Source of the DNA: Roseateles sp. XES5
GTDB lineage: Bacteria > Pseudomonadota > Alphaproteobacteria > Rhizobiales > Rhizobiaceae
Reading direction: 5' to 3'
NCBI RefSeq assembly: GCF_020535545.1
Contig: NZ_CP084755.1
Coordinates: 1-64,000, forward strand
Length of the DNA: 64,000 nucleotides
Part shown: positions 38,442 to 46,467 of the stretch, one piece after another
Position numbering within the stretch: position 1 is the first letter of the stretch
Layout: every line of letters begins with the position of its first letter
Translations under genes and position numbers: made by a program
Notes under the pieces: model-generated
The model's database searches: none
Seen by the model: only the letters and a program-made list of their open reading frames with translations
Told to the model about the DNA's origin: nothing

Positions 38442-39884
38442 ATGTGTGAAGCTTGCGACGTTCCAACTTCCAACAAAGGCAACGGCCGTTATGATCTTGT
38501 GGTCGTCGGAGCTGGCTCGGCCGGTTTCTCCGCCGCGATCACGGCCGCCGAACTAGGCGCCCAAGTGGCTCTTGTCGGGCATGGCACGATCGGCGGTACA
38601 TGCGTCAACATCGGCTGCGTGCCCTCGAAAGCCCTGATCCGGGCCACGGAGGCTGTACGTCACGCCAACGATGCGGCTGCCCGGTTTGATGGGATCGAAA
38701 GCGGCGCACGCGTGGTTGATTGGGCCGCTCAGATCGCCCAGAAAGACGCTTTGGTTGCCGGTCTGCGACAGGCGAAATACGCTGATCTGCTGCCGGAGTA
38801 CAACAATGTGGTCTACCACGAAGGTCCGGCCCGCCTCGTTGACGGCGGTGTCCAGGTCGCGGGCCAGCACATCGGCTCCGAGCGAATTATCATCACCACC
38901 GGTGCGCGTCCGGCGTTGCCGGGGATTCCGGGGATCGCTGACGTATCGCCGCTCGACAGCACGACAGCGCTCGCCCTGACCGAGCTGCCACGCTCGATGA
39001 TAGTGCTTGGCGGCGGCTACATCGGCGTGGAGCTTGCCCAGACTTTCGCACGGGCCGGTGTCGAAGTGACACTCGTGTTCCGCAGCCGGCTTCTGCCGGA
39101 GGCTGAACCCGAAATCGGCGCTGCGCTTGCCACCTATCTGGCCGATGAGGGGATTAAAATCGTCAGCGGCATTACCTACGAGTCCGCCCGCAAGACCGAT
39201 GATGGTGGTGTTGCCCTCGCCATCGCGCGGGACGGACGTCCGGAAATCTTGACTGCCGAGCGGATTCTTGTGGCGACGGGACGCCGCTCGAACACTGAAG
39301 CCCTTGGGCTTGCTGAAACCGGTATAGACCTGACACCGGCCGGGGCCATCATCGTTGATGATCGCATGCGCACCTCGAAGGCGGGCGTCTATGCCGCCGG
39401 CGATGTAACCGGAAAAGATCAGTTCGTCTACATGGCCGCCTATGGCGCAAAGCTCGCCGCCAAGAACGCATTGAACGGCAACAGCCTGAGTTACGACAAC
39501 ACCGCAATGCCCGCCGTGGTCTTTACCGATCCGCAGGTGGCGAGCGTCGGCATGACCGAAGCGCAGGCGCGGGCTGCCGGACATTCGGTTCGCACCTCCG
39601 TCCTTTCCCTCGACAATGTGCCGCGGGCGCTGGCGGCGCGCGACACGCGCGGCCTGATCAAGCTGGTCGCCGACGGGTCAACCCGGAAACTCCTTGGCGC
39701 TCACATCCTTGCACCAGAGGGTGCTGACAGCATTCAGACGGCAGCCTTGGCCATCCGCTGCGGCCTGACGATCGATGATCTCTCGGAGACGATCTTTCCA
39801 TATCTGACGACTGTCGAAGGTTTGAAGCTTGCGGCTCAGACCTTCGACAGGGATGTGAAAAAACTGTCCTGCTGCGCGGGGTGA
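38442..39884 (+). CDS. merA: MerA mercuric reductase, short form
   Basis: A 480-residue flavoprotein disulfide reductase. The FAD motif is VVVGAGSAGFSAA, the redox-active pair is GTCVNIGCVPSK, the NADPH site is VLGGGYIGVE, and the C-terminal vicinal Cys pair that binds Hg(II) is in KKLSCCAG. It reduces Hg(II) to Hg(0) with NADPH. It lacks the N-terminal NmerA metal-binding domain found in longer forms. Start ATG at 38442 follows directly on merF; the N-terminus has an extra CEAC motif that might partly replace NmerA. Confidence 0.95.
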   Translation: MCEACDVPTSNKGNGRYDLVVVGAGSAGFSAAITAAELGAQVALVGHGTIGGTCVNIGCVPSKALIRATEAVRHANDAAARFDGIESGARVVDWAAQIAQKDALVAGLRQAKYADLLPEYNNVVYHEGPARLVDGGVQVAGQHIGSERIIITTGARPALPGIPGIADVSPLDSTTALALTELPRSMIVLGGGYIGVELAQTFARAGVEVTLVFRSRLLPEAEPEIGAALATYLADEGIKIVSGITYESARKTDDGGVALAIARDGRPEILTAERILVATGRRSNTEALGLAETGIDLTPAGAIIVDDRMRTSKAGVYAAGDVTGKDQFVYMAAYGAKLAAKNALNGNSLSYDNTAMPAVVFTDPQVASVGMTEAQARAAGHSVRTSVLSLDNVPRALAARDTRGLIKLVADGSTRKLLGAHILAPEGADSIQTAALAIRCGLTIDDLSETIFPYLTTVEGLKLAAQTFDRDVKKLSCCAG

Positions 39885-39920
39885 GGCGAAAGGGAAACGG
39901 GTGCCTACTCAAGTCACGGC

Positions 39921-40508
39921 TTAAACGGAGCGGTCGCCCTCGATCCTGACACGCATGATGGTCTGGCGGCTGGTGTCAAATTTTCTGGCGAGTGCGGAAA
40001 CGCTCATCCCGCCCGCCAAATCCGAGAGAACATCCAATTTCTGCTTCTCATTGAGCCGAGCGGGACGGCCGAGGGTCTTGCCTTCCGACTTGGCTCGTTT
40101 GAGGCCCGACTGCGTGCGTTCGATCAGCAGATCACGCTCGAACTGAGCGACGGCATTGATGACGCTCATCGTCATCTTCCCGGCGGAACTCGCCAGATCG
40201 ACGCCGCCGAGGGCCAGACAATGGACCCGCACGCCCAGCTCCTCCAGTTTCCTGACCGTCGTACTGACATCGATCGCATCTCGGCCGAGCCGATCGAGCT
40301 TGGTGACGATGAGCACGTCCCCGGCTTCGAGTTTATCCATCAGTCGCGAGAAACCCCGGCGCTGCGCAATGGCGACGCTGCCCGAGATGGTCTCGGTGAC
40401 TATACGGCGTGGCTCGACGTGGAAGCCGGCCGCTTCGATTTCCTGAATCTGGTTTTCGGTGGTCTGTCCGGTCGTGGAGACACGGACATAGGCAAAGGTG
40501 CGTGGCAT
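39921..40508 (-). CDS. tnpR: Serine recombinase/resolvase of the mercury transposon
   Basis: A 195-residue serine recombinase beginning PRTFAYVRVSTTGQT, with LIVTKLDRLGRDA and QFERDLLIERTQSGL, and a C-terminal helix-turn-helix (SALARKFDTSRQTIMRV). It is convergent with merA and divergent from the broken tnpA, with the res site between. It should be able to resolve cointegrates of the element. The frame is intact. Confidence 0.92.
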   Translation of the reverse strand: MPRTFAYVRVSTTGQTTENQIQEIEAAGFHVEPRRIVTETISGSVAIAQRRGFSRLMDKLEAGDVLIVTKLDRLGRDAIDVSTTVRKLEELGVRVHCLALGGVDLASSAGKMTMSVINAVAQFERDLLIERTQSGLKRAKSEGKTLGRPARLNEKQKLDVLSDLAGGMSVSALARKFDTSRQTIMRVRIEGDRSV

Positions 40509-40550
40509 AAGGTTCAATTTCGTCCGAATAGGTTGTCCGAAAGGTGATGC

Positions 40551-40585
40551 CTGTCCACAAATAAGTCAAGATAATTTGTGGACAG
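40551..40585. other. Candidate res subsite of the mercury transposon
   Basis: CTGTCCACAAAT and ATTTGTGGACAG form a 35-bp dyad between the divergent tnpR and tnpA genes, the expected position of the crossover or binding site of a Tn3-family res region. Confidence 0.6.
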
Positions 40586-40663
40586 GGTGATTTAGGCCTG
40601 TACGCAAACGACCGTTTCCGGACATGCCCGGAACCATCGACGCAAGTTTGTATGGAGTAAAAA

Positions 40664-41196
40664 ATGGCGCGGCGGAAGTTTCTCAAAATTCAGGATCAAC
40701 AGGAGCTGTTCGGCGTACCGACCGATGAGGATAGTCTGATCCGTCACTACACTCTATCTCCATCGGACCGGCTGGAGATCGAAGTCCGCAGGCGAAAACA
40801 TAACCAGCTCGGCTTTGCTGTCCAGCTTTGCATGATGCGGCATCCGGGCCGGGCTCTCATGGTGCACGAAATTCCGCCGAGGGCGATGCTCAATTATATA
40901 GCCGAACAATTGGATGCTGATCCGGAGAGTTTCCGTTCCTATGCCAGGCGGGAGGAAACTCGCCGCGAGCATATCGCGCATTTGCTTTCCTATTTTGGAA
41001 AACGAACAGCAACAGCACAGGACCGGCGCGCCGCCTTACTATCCGCCGTCGAAACGGCGACCGCAACGGACACCCATGTTCGAACGGGCGATTCACCGCA
41101 AAACATTCCGGCCATGCTCGCCGGCACGCTCGCGGACGCCACCAATCTTGGCCCGAAACGTATGGCCGGAGCCTCCAAGGGGATCAGCGCCCATCA
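40664..41196 (+). pseudogene. tnpA: tnpA of the mercury transposon, 5' part
   Basis: The N-terminus of a Tn3-family transposase (ARRKFLKIQDQQELFGVP, then RREETRREHIAHLLSYFG). Around residue 137 (near 41075) it jumps to a motif normally several hundred residues later (THVRTGDSPQNIPAML, LADATNLGPKRMAGAS), so an in-frame internal deletion of roughly 450 codons has occurred. The second transposon then interrupts it at 41197. The part continues at 45011; joined without the insertion it gives only 532 residues against about 990 for the family. Confidence 0.88.
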
Positions 41197-41381
41197 GGGG
41201 CTCCGTGGGAATCTCTGCAATATTACCCGCTAAGAGATTTTTGGCGTGACGGAAAACAGATGATTTCCGCGTAGCGGTTCGGCGGGTCGAAATCGACGGG
41301 GTGACTGGGCAATTATTTGCGCGACAAACCCTGTCGGAATGTGAGACTGTGCGGCAACTCGGAACTTGAGGTTTGTCGTGC

Positions 41382-41987
41382 ATGTTGATCGGTTACATGC
41401 GGGTATCGAGCGGTGATGAGCGGCAGTCGGTTGCCTTGCAGCGCGACGCCCTGCTCGCCGCCGGGGTCGATCAGCGTCACCTGCATCAGGATCGCGCTTC
41501 GGGCGCGCGCGACGATCGGCCGGGGCTGAAGGCTTGCCTTGCAGAATTGTGCGAGGGCGACGTGTTGGTCGTTTGGAAGCTCGACCGTCTGGGCCGATCA
41601 CTCTCCCACCTGATCCGGATCGTTGAGGATCTGAAGATGCGCGGGGTCGCCTTCCGCTCTTTGACGGAAGCTATAGACACGACGAATTCGCACGGTGCAT
41701 TCCTGTTCAACCTGTTTGGCACGCTCGCCGAATACGAGAGAGTGCTGATCACGGAGCGGGTCAACGCTGGACTGGCGGCGGCACGCCGGCGCGGTCGCAA
41801 GGGCGGCAGGCCACCGACGATCGACACCGAAAAGGTTGAGCAGATTCTGGCGGCGCTGGAAGCCGGCGCCAGCAAGGCGTCGGTGTGTCGGACATTCAAG
41901 GTGCCGCGCTCGACTCTCATCGACACATTGCGGCGAGCCGGATGGACCGGACCGGGCAAAGAAGATGAGCCTGCTCCCCCAGTTTGA
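41382..41987 (+). CDS. tnpR: Resolvase of the inner transposon
   Basis: A 201-residue serine recombinase beginning MLIGYMRVSSGDERQ, with VVWKLDRLGRSLSHL and EYERVLITERVNAGL, and a C-terminal helix-turn-helix (ASKASVCRTFKVPRSTLID). ATG at 41382 matches the usual family start; an in-frame start nine bases earlier is possible. It lies 15 bp upstream of tnpA on the same strand. The 147 bases between the left terminal repeat and this gene probably hold the res site. Confidence 0.92.
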   Translation: MLIGYMRVSSGDERQSVALQRDALLAAGVDQRHLHQDRASGARDDRPGLKACLAELCEGDVLVVWKLDRLGRSLSHLIRIVEDLKMRGVAFRSLTEAIDTTNSHGAFLFNLFGTLAEYERVLITERVNAGLAAARRRGRKGGRPPTIDTEKVEQILAALEAGASKASVCRTFKVPRSTLIDTLRRAGWTGPGKEDEPAPPV

Positions 41988-42002
41988 GAGCGGGTGTGAC
42001 CG

Positions 42003-44972
42003 ATGGCCTTCCTCGACGCGCAGTCGCGCACCGTTCTGTTCGACCCACCCGATGTTTATGAAGAGGCCCTCGCGCGCTATGCGCTGTCCGCTGAGGACAT
42101 CGCTTTCGCCAAGGCGCATCGCCGATCGCATAATCGTCTGGGTTTTGCCATCCAACTCGCCCTGGTGCGTGATCTCGGTCGTCCGCTCCGCGCTGGGGAA
42201 GTTGCGCCTCAGGCAGTCGTCTCCGTTGTCGCCGACCAGCTGGACATCGACGCTGCGGTGTTCGCGCTCTATGCCCAGCGGGAGGAAACCCGTCGAGAAC
42301 ATACGCGGGAGATTGTCGTCGCACTGGATCTCCGGCCCGTCCGGGCGAGCGATTATCGATCCCTGATCACCGCGGCGGCACGCGAGGCAGCCGCGACCGA
42401 ACAAGGCGAGCCGATCACCAAGGCCGTGATCGAAGCCCTGAAGGAGAGGAAGCTGCTCATTCCTGTGCCGGAACTGCTGATACGTCTGGCGATGGCGGGC
42501 CGGGCGGCGGCGCGACGACAGGCTTATCGCGGCTTGATCCGGGGCATGGAGCAACCGTCCATCGAGGCGCTTGATCAGCTTCTCATCGATCGGTCCGGCG
42601 ATCGGAGCCATCTCGGCTGGATTGCGGAAGCGCCGGAGGGGACGAAACTGAAAAACCTCAAGGGCCTGATTGCCCGGCTTGAGGTTCTGCGTTGGGCGGC
42701 GATTTCCGATGAGCGACGTAAAACGATCCATGCCAACCGCTATGGCATCATCGCCCGGGACGCTCGCATTCTGCATGCCCGTGAGATACGACGCCTGACA
42801 TCCGAGCGCCGCTACGCCACGCTGGCGGCGTTCGTCATCGAGAGGCAGGCGGCAATCACCGACCTTGTGATCGACATGTTCTGCAAACTGATCGGCAGCA
42901 CCCGTCGCAAGGCTGAACTGAGCCGCACAGAACGCCGGCTGCAAGAAGCCGAGATTCTTGATGGGGTGGCGCTCGATCATCTCAAGCTTGGCGAGGCGCT
43001 TCTGGCCGCCCGTGAGAGCAACACCGATCTCGCATCCGCAATTGCAGTCTCACTCGGCTGGGACGGATTGACCGCCAGCATGGCGGCAGCCAGGTCCGTC
43101 GTGCGCCCCGATCGCAGCGACGAATTCGATGAGCTCATAGAGCGGCACAAATCGCTGCGAAAGCTGGGCAGGCTCATGTTCGGCGCGTTCTCTTTCCGGT
43201 CGTTTCGTCCCGATGATCCGGTTTTGAAGGCAGTGGATCATCTGCGTGCGCTCTACAATGGCAGGAAACTACCCGCGCAGGTGCCGTTCGCGTTCATGAC
43301 CCGCAAGTGGCGGCGGCGTGTGCGCTCGGACGGTGTCACCATCGACCTGCGTGCCTGGGAAGTGGCGGTGCTCGTTCATCTGCGGGAGCGCCTGCGGGCC
43401 GGCGACATATGGGTTGAGGGCAGCCGAGCATGGCGCAGTTTCGAGGATTATCTTCTGCCTCGACCGATCTTTGCCCTCATGCGCGCCGAAGGCCGGCTCG
43501 GGCTTGCCATTCCTGACAGCTTTGCCGAATGGCGAGCCGAACGCACCGCCACGCTCGACGCGAAACTCAAAAAGCTGGCAAGGGCGGCGGCCGCCAACGC
43601 CATTCCGCATGCGGCTATTTCCGACAAGGGTTTGTCGGTCTCCCCGATCCGCGAGGAGGAGCGTGACGGGATCGTCGCGCTCAGCCGGCGTCTTTACATC
43701 CTCGTTCCCCGGATCAGGATCACCAGCCTGCTTGCCGAGGTCCACAGCTGGACCAGGTTCCTTGACAGCTTCACACACTATCGCACCGGCGAGACGGCGA
43801 ACGACGAGCCGGCGCTGATGGCCGCTATCCTTGCCGACGCCACCAACGCCGGTGCTGAACGCATGGCGGAAAGCTCACGCGGCGTCACGATCCACCAGAT
43901 GATGCTGATGGTAGATAGGCATCTGCGCTCGGAAACCTATGCCACGGCGACCGCCGTGCTGGTCGATGCGCAGCAGGCTCATCCCTTCGCCGCAGTCTGG
44001 GGCGACGGTCATATCTCCTCCTCGGACGGGCAGTTCTTTCCGGCCGGCGGGCGCGGTGAAGCCAGCCTCGAATACAATGCAAAATACGGCAAACGGCCAG
44101 GTGCCTCGATCTATGGCTTTCTTTCCAATCGTTTCGCCTCCTTCTTCTCCCGGATGATCCAGGCGTCCGAGAGCGAAGCGCCCTACGTGCTCGACGGCCT
44201 CCTTCACAACGAAAGCTCCGTCGAAATCCATGAGCATGCAACCGATACCGCCGGCGCGACCGAAACCACATTCGCTATGTTCCATGGCTTCGGCTACAGG
44301 CTCATTCCTCGTATCCGCAATCTCGGCAATCGCAGGCTCTTCGTCATCGATCCCGACCCGGCGTACGAGCCGCTCGGGGCGCTGATCTCGGGAGCCGTCA
44401 ACATGGATGTCATCGAGCAGCACTGGGATGAGGTTTTGCGGCTGAAGGCATCGATTGGCGCAGGCCTCGTGCCGCCGTCCGTCATCCTCAAGAAGCTTGC
44501 CGCATCGCCTCGACAAAATCGGCTCAATCAGGCGCTACGCGAAATGGGCCGAATTGAACGCTCGATCTTCATCTGCGACTGGTTGCTCGACACCAAGCTC
44601 CGGCGCAGGTCGCATGCCATCCTCAACAAGGGTGAAAGCCGTCACGCCCTTGCCAGGGCGGTCTTCCTCCACCAGCTTGGCGAGCTGCGCAACCGCGTGG
44701 CGGAAACCATGGCCTATCGGGCGTCAGGTCTTAACCTCGTCGTCAACGCCATTATCCTGTGGAACACCGTCTATCTCAGCCGCGCTGTCGATTATGTCCG
44801 CACCCAGGGCATCGATATTCCCGCCGAACTGCTCTCCCAGGTCGCACCACTTCCCTGGGCTCATATCGCACTCACCGGCGACTATCTCTGGAACGAAATT
44901 GACCGACCCCTCGAACGCTTCAGGCCGATCCGCGCTAACCGTTTCAATCCAAACAACTTTGCTTTCCCTTAG
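42003..44972 (+). CDS. tnpA: Transposase of the inner transposon
   Basis: An intact 989-residue Tn3-family transposase. The N-terminal DNA-binding region has RRSHNRLGFAIQLALVRDLG and QREETRREHTREI; the catalytic core has WGDGHISSSDGQFF (Asp), the HATDTAGATETTF segment (Asp) and the later Glu in VIEQHWDEVLR. Its 3' end runs five bases into the right terminal repeat. It is of normal length without frameshifts, so the element is likely active and could also act on related ends. Confidence 0.95.
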   Translation: MAFLDAQSRTVLFDPPDVYEEALARYALSAEDIAFAKAHRRSHNRLGFAIQLALVRDLGRPLRAGEVAPQAVVSVVADQLDIDAAVFALYAQREETRREHTREIVVALDLRPVRASDYRSLITAAAREAAATEQGEPITKAVIEALKERKLLIPVPELLIRLAMAGRAAARRQAYRGLIRGMEQPSIEALDQLLIDRSGDRSHLGWIAEAPEGTKLKNLKGLIARLEVLRWAAISDERRKTIHANRYGIIARDARILHAREIRRLTSERRYATLAAFVIERQAAITDLVIDMFCKLIGSTRRKAELSRTERRLQEAEILDGVALDHLKLGEALLAARESNTDLASAIAVSLGWDGLTASMAAARSVVRPDRSDEFDELIERHKSLRKLGRLMFGAFSFRSFRPDDPVLKAVDHLRALYNGRKLPAQVPFAFMTRKWRRRVRSDGVTIDLRAWEVAVLVHLRERLRAGDIWVEGSRAWRSFEDYLLPRPIFALMRAEGRLGLAIPDSFAEWRAERTATLDAKLKKLARAAAANAIPHAAISDKGLSVSPIREEERDGIVALSRRLYILVPRIRITSLLAEVHSWTRFLDSFTHYRTGETANDEPALMAAILADATNAGAERMAESSRGVTIHQMMLMVDRHLRSETYATATAVLVDAQQAHPFAAVWGDGHISSSDGQFFPAGGRGEASLEYNAKYGKRPGASIYGFLSNRFASFFSRMIQASESEAPYVLDGLLHNESSVEIHEHATDTAGATETTFAMFHGFGYRLIPRIRNLGNRRLFVIDPDPAYEPLGALISGAVNMDVIEQHWDEVLRLKASIGAGLVPPSVILKKLAASPRQNRLNQALREMGRIERSIFICDWLLDTKLRRRSHAILNKGESRHALARAVFLHQLGELRNRVAETMAYRASGLNLVVNAIILWNTVYLSRAVDYVRTQGIDIPAELLSQVAPLPWAHIALTGDYLWNEIDRPLERFRPIRANRFNPNNFAFP

Positions 44973-45010
44973 CGGGTATTATTGCAGAAATGCCCACGGA
45001 GCCCCCATCA

Positions 45011-46076
45011 GATCGGATGGATGCGCATGTTCCATGCCCGCACGGAAACCTATCGCGCAGCGCAGGCATGTGTGACCGACGCCCATGCGCGTCATCCCCA
45101 CGCCCAGCTCTGGGGAACAGGGACGACCGCATCATCTGATGGTCAGTTCTTCCGGGCCAGTGATCGTGCCGCCAAACGCGGTGATATCAACCTGCATTAT
45201 GGCAGCGAGCCAGGCTCGAAATTTTACAGCCACCTTTCCGATCAGTACGGCTATTTCAGCATTCTGCCGATCAGCCCGACCGAGAGCGAGGCAGCCTATG
45301 TTCTCGACGGCCTGTTCGACCACGACACCATCCTGGAGATCGAGGAGCACTTTACCGATACCGGAGGTGCGAGCGATCATGTATTTGCCCTCTTCACTCT
45401 GATCGGAAAGCGTTTTGCGCCTCGGCTGCGCAATCTCAAGGACCGGAAGTTCCATACTTTCGAAAAGGCCGACTCATATCCAGCACTGGCCAACCATATC
45501 GGCGCGCCGATCAATACCGCCCTCATTCTGGAACACTGGGATGACCTTCTCCATCTGGCGGCATCAATCACGACACGCTCTGTTGCGCCCTCAATGATCC
45601 TCAAAAAGCTGGCGGCATCCTCGAAACCGAGCCAGTTGGCGAAAGCCCTGCGTGAGCTCGGGCGCATCGAGCGATCCCTGTTTATGATCGAATGGTATTC
45701 CAACCCGGCACTTCGCCGGCGATGTCAAGCCGGTCTTAACAAAGGAGAATCCGCCCACAAGCTCAAGCGGGCCGTTTTCTTCCATGAGCGCGGCGAAATC
45801 CGCGACCGATCGTTCGAAAGTCAGGCATTCCGTGCCTCGGGCCTCAACCTTGTCGTCAGCGCCATCGTCCACTGGAATACCGTTTATCTCAGCCGTGCCG
45901 TAGCCCATCTGCGTCAAAGTGGTCGAACTATCCCCGACATATTGCTCAAGCATGTCTCGCCACTCAGCTGGGAGCACATAAATCTCACCGGCATCTATTC
46001 CTGGGACACCGAGCAGCAGATGCCCGAAGGCTTCAGGCCATTGCGACTTCCTGGAAGAATCCTCCGCGCTGCATGA
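45011..46076 (+). pseudogene. tnpA: tnpA of the mercury transposon, 3' part
   Basis: The C-terminal half of the outer transposase, in frame with the 5' part at 40664-41196 once the inner transposon is removed. It keeps the DDE elements WGTGTTASSDGQFF, EEHFTDTGGASDHVF and LILEHWDDLLHL, and the end runs LTGIYSWDTEQQMPEGF. Separated from its N-terminus it cannot be a working transposase. Confidence 0.88.
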
Positions 46077-46238
46077 CGTTCCCGCTCCGTTCGGTCTTAG
46101 CGTACGATTTCGAGCAGCTCTTGTTCTGACCCCAGATTCTGAAGATGGTTCCCCCGATACCCGCCAAGCGATATGGCTGGATCTCAGCAAGAGGAAAACT
46201 GACAGCGGGTTGTGCTGCGCCGACGGAGAGTAAACGCC

Positions 46239-46457
46239 ATGGATGAGACCACCGAGACGATGACGATCTCCAACCGGAGCGATTTCGCTCTTTGGGCCAT
46301 CGAGCGGGCGAAAGCGATTGTCGCCGAGGAAGGCGGCAACCTTGCGATCGCCACCCGAGACCAGGGCGACGATGAGGTTGCCGTCTCTGCCAATGCGCTT
46401 GGCCAGGCCATCGTCAACGCCCTCTTGGAAGTCTTCGACGGCTTGATGGAGGAATAG
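46239..46457 (+). CDS. Small acidic protein of unknown function
   Basis: A 72-residue acidic protein (MDETTETMTISNRSDF; end LEVFDGLMEE) with no signal or membrane segment. GGAGAG lies about 10 bases before the ATG. It lies just outside the mercury transposon and is convergent with the relaxase gene, whose stop is 10 bp away. No family is recognised; similar small genes occur in mobilisation regions. Confidence 0.6.
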   Translation: MDETTETMTISNRSDFALWAIERAKAIVAEEGGNLAIATRDQGDDEVAVSANALGQAIVNALLEVFDGLMEE

Positions 46458-46467
46458 GGAAGCGCAC

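Larger units (their letters stand above)
41197..45005 (+). mobile_element. Inner Tn3-family transposon
   Basis: A 3809-bp element carrying tnpR and tnpA. Terminal repeats begin GGGGCTCCGTGGG and match at 35 of 38 positions (41197-41234 and 44968-45005). The 5-bp duplication CATCA is exact (41192-41196 and 45006-45010). It sits inside the tnpA remnant of the mercury transposon. No passenger gene is present. Confidence 0.95.
36883..46133 (+). mobile_element. Mercury-resistance Tn3-family transposon
   Basis: A 9251-bp segment bounded by inverted repeats beginning GGGGTCAGAA that are identical for 38 bp (36883-36920 and 46096-46133), with further matching bases inward. The 5-bp duplication AGATT is exact (36878-36882 and 46134-46138). 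It carries merR, merTPFA, a resolvase gene, a res site and a broken tnpA. A second transposon (41197-45005) sits inside; without it and its duplicated target the element is 5437 bp. Confidence 0.95.

Noticed and set aside
41598..42980. 460-residue minus-strand frame
   Set aside because: It lies opposite the inner tnpR and tnpA, both of which have clear family motifs, and shows no domain itself.
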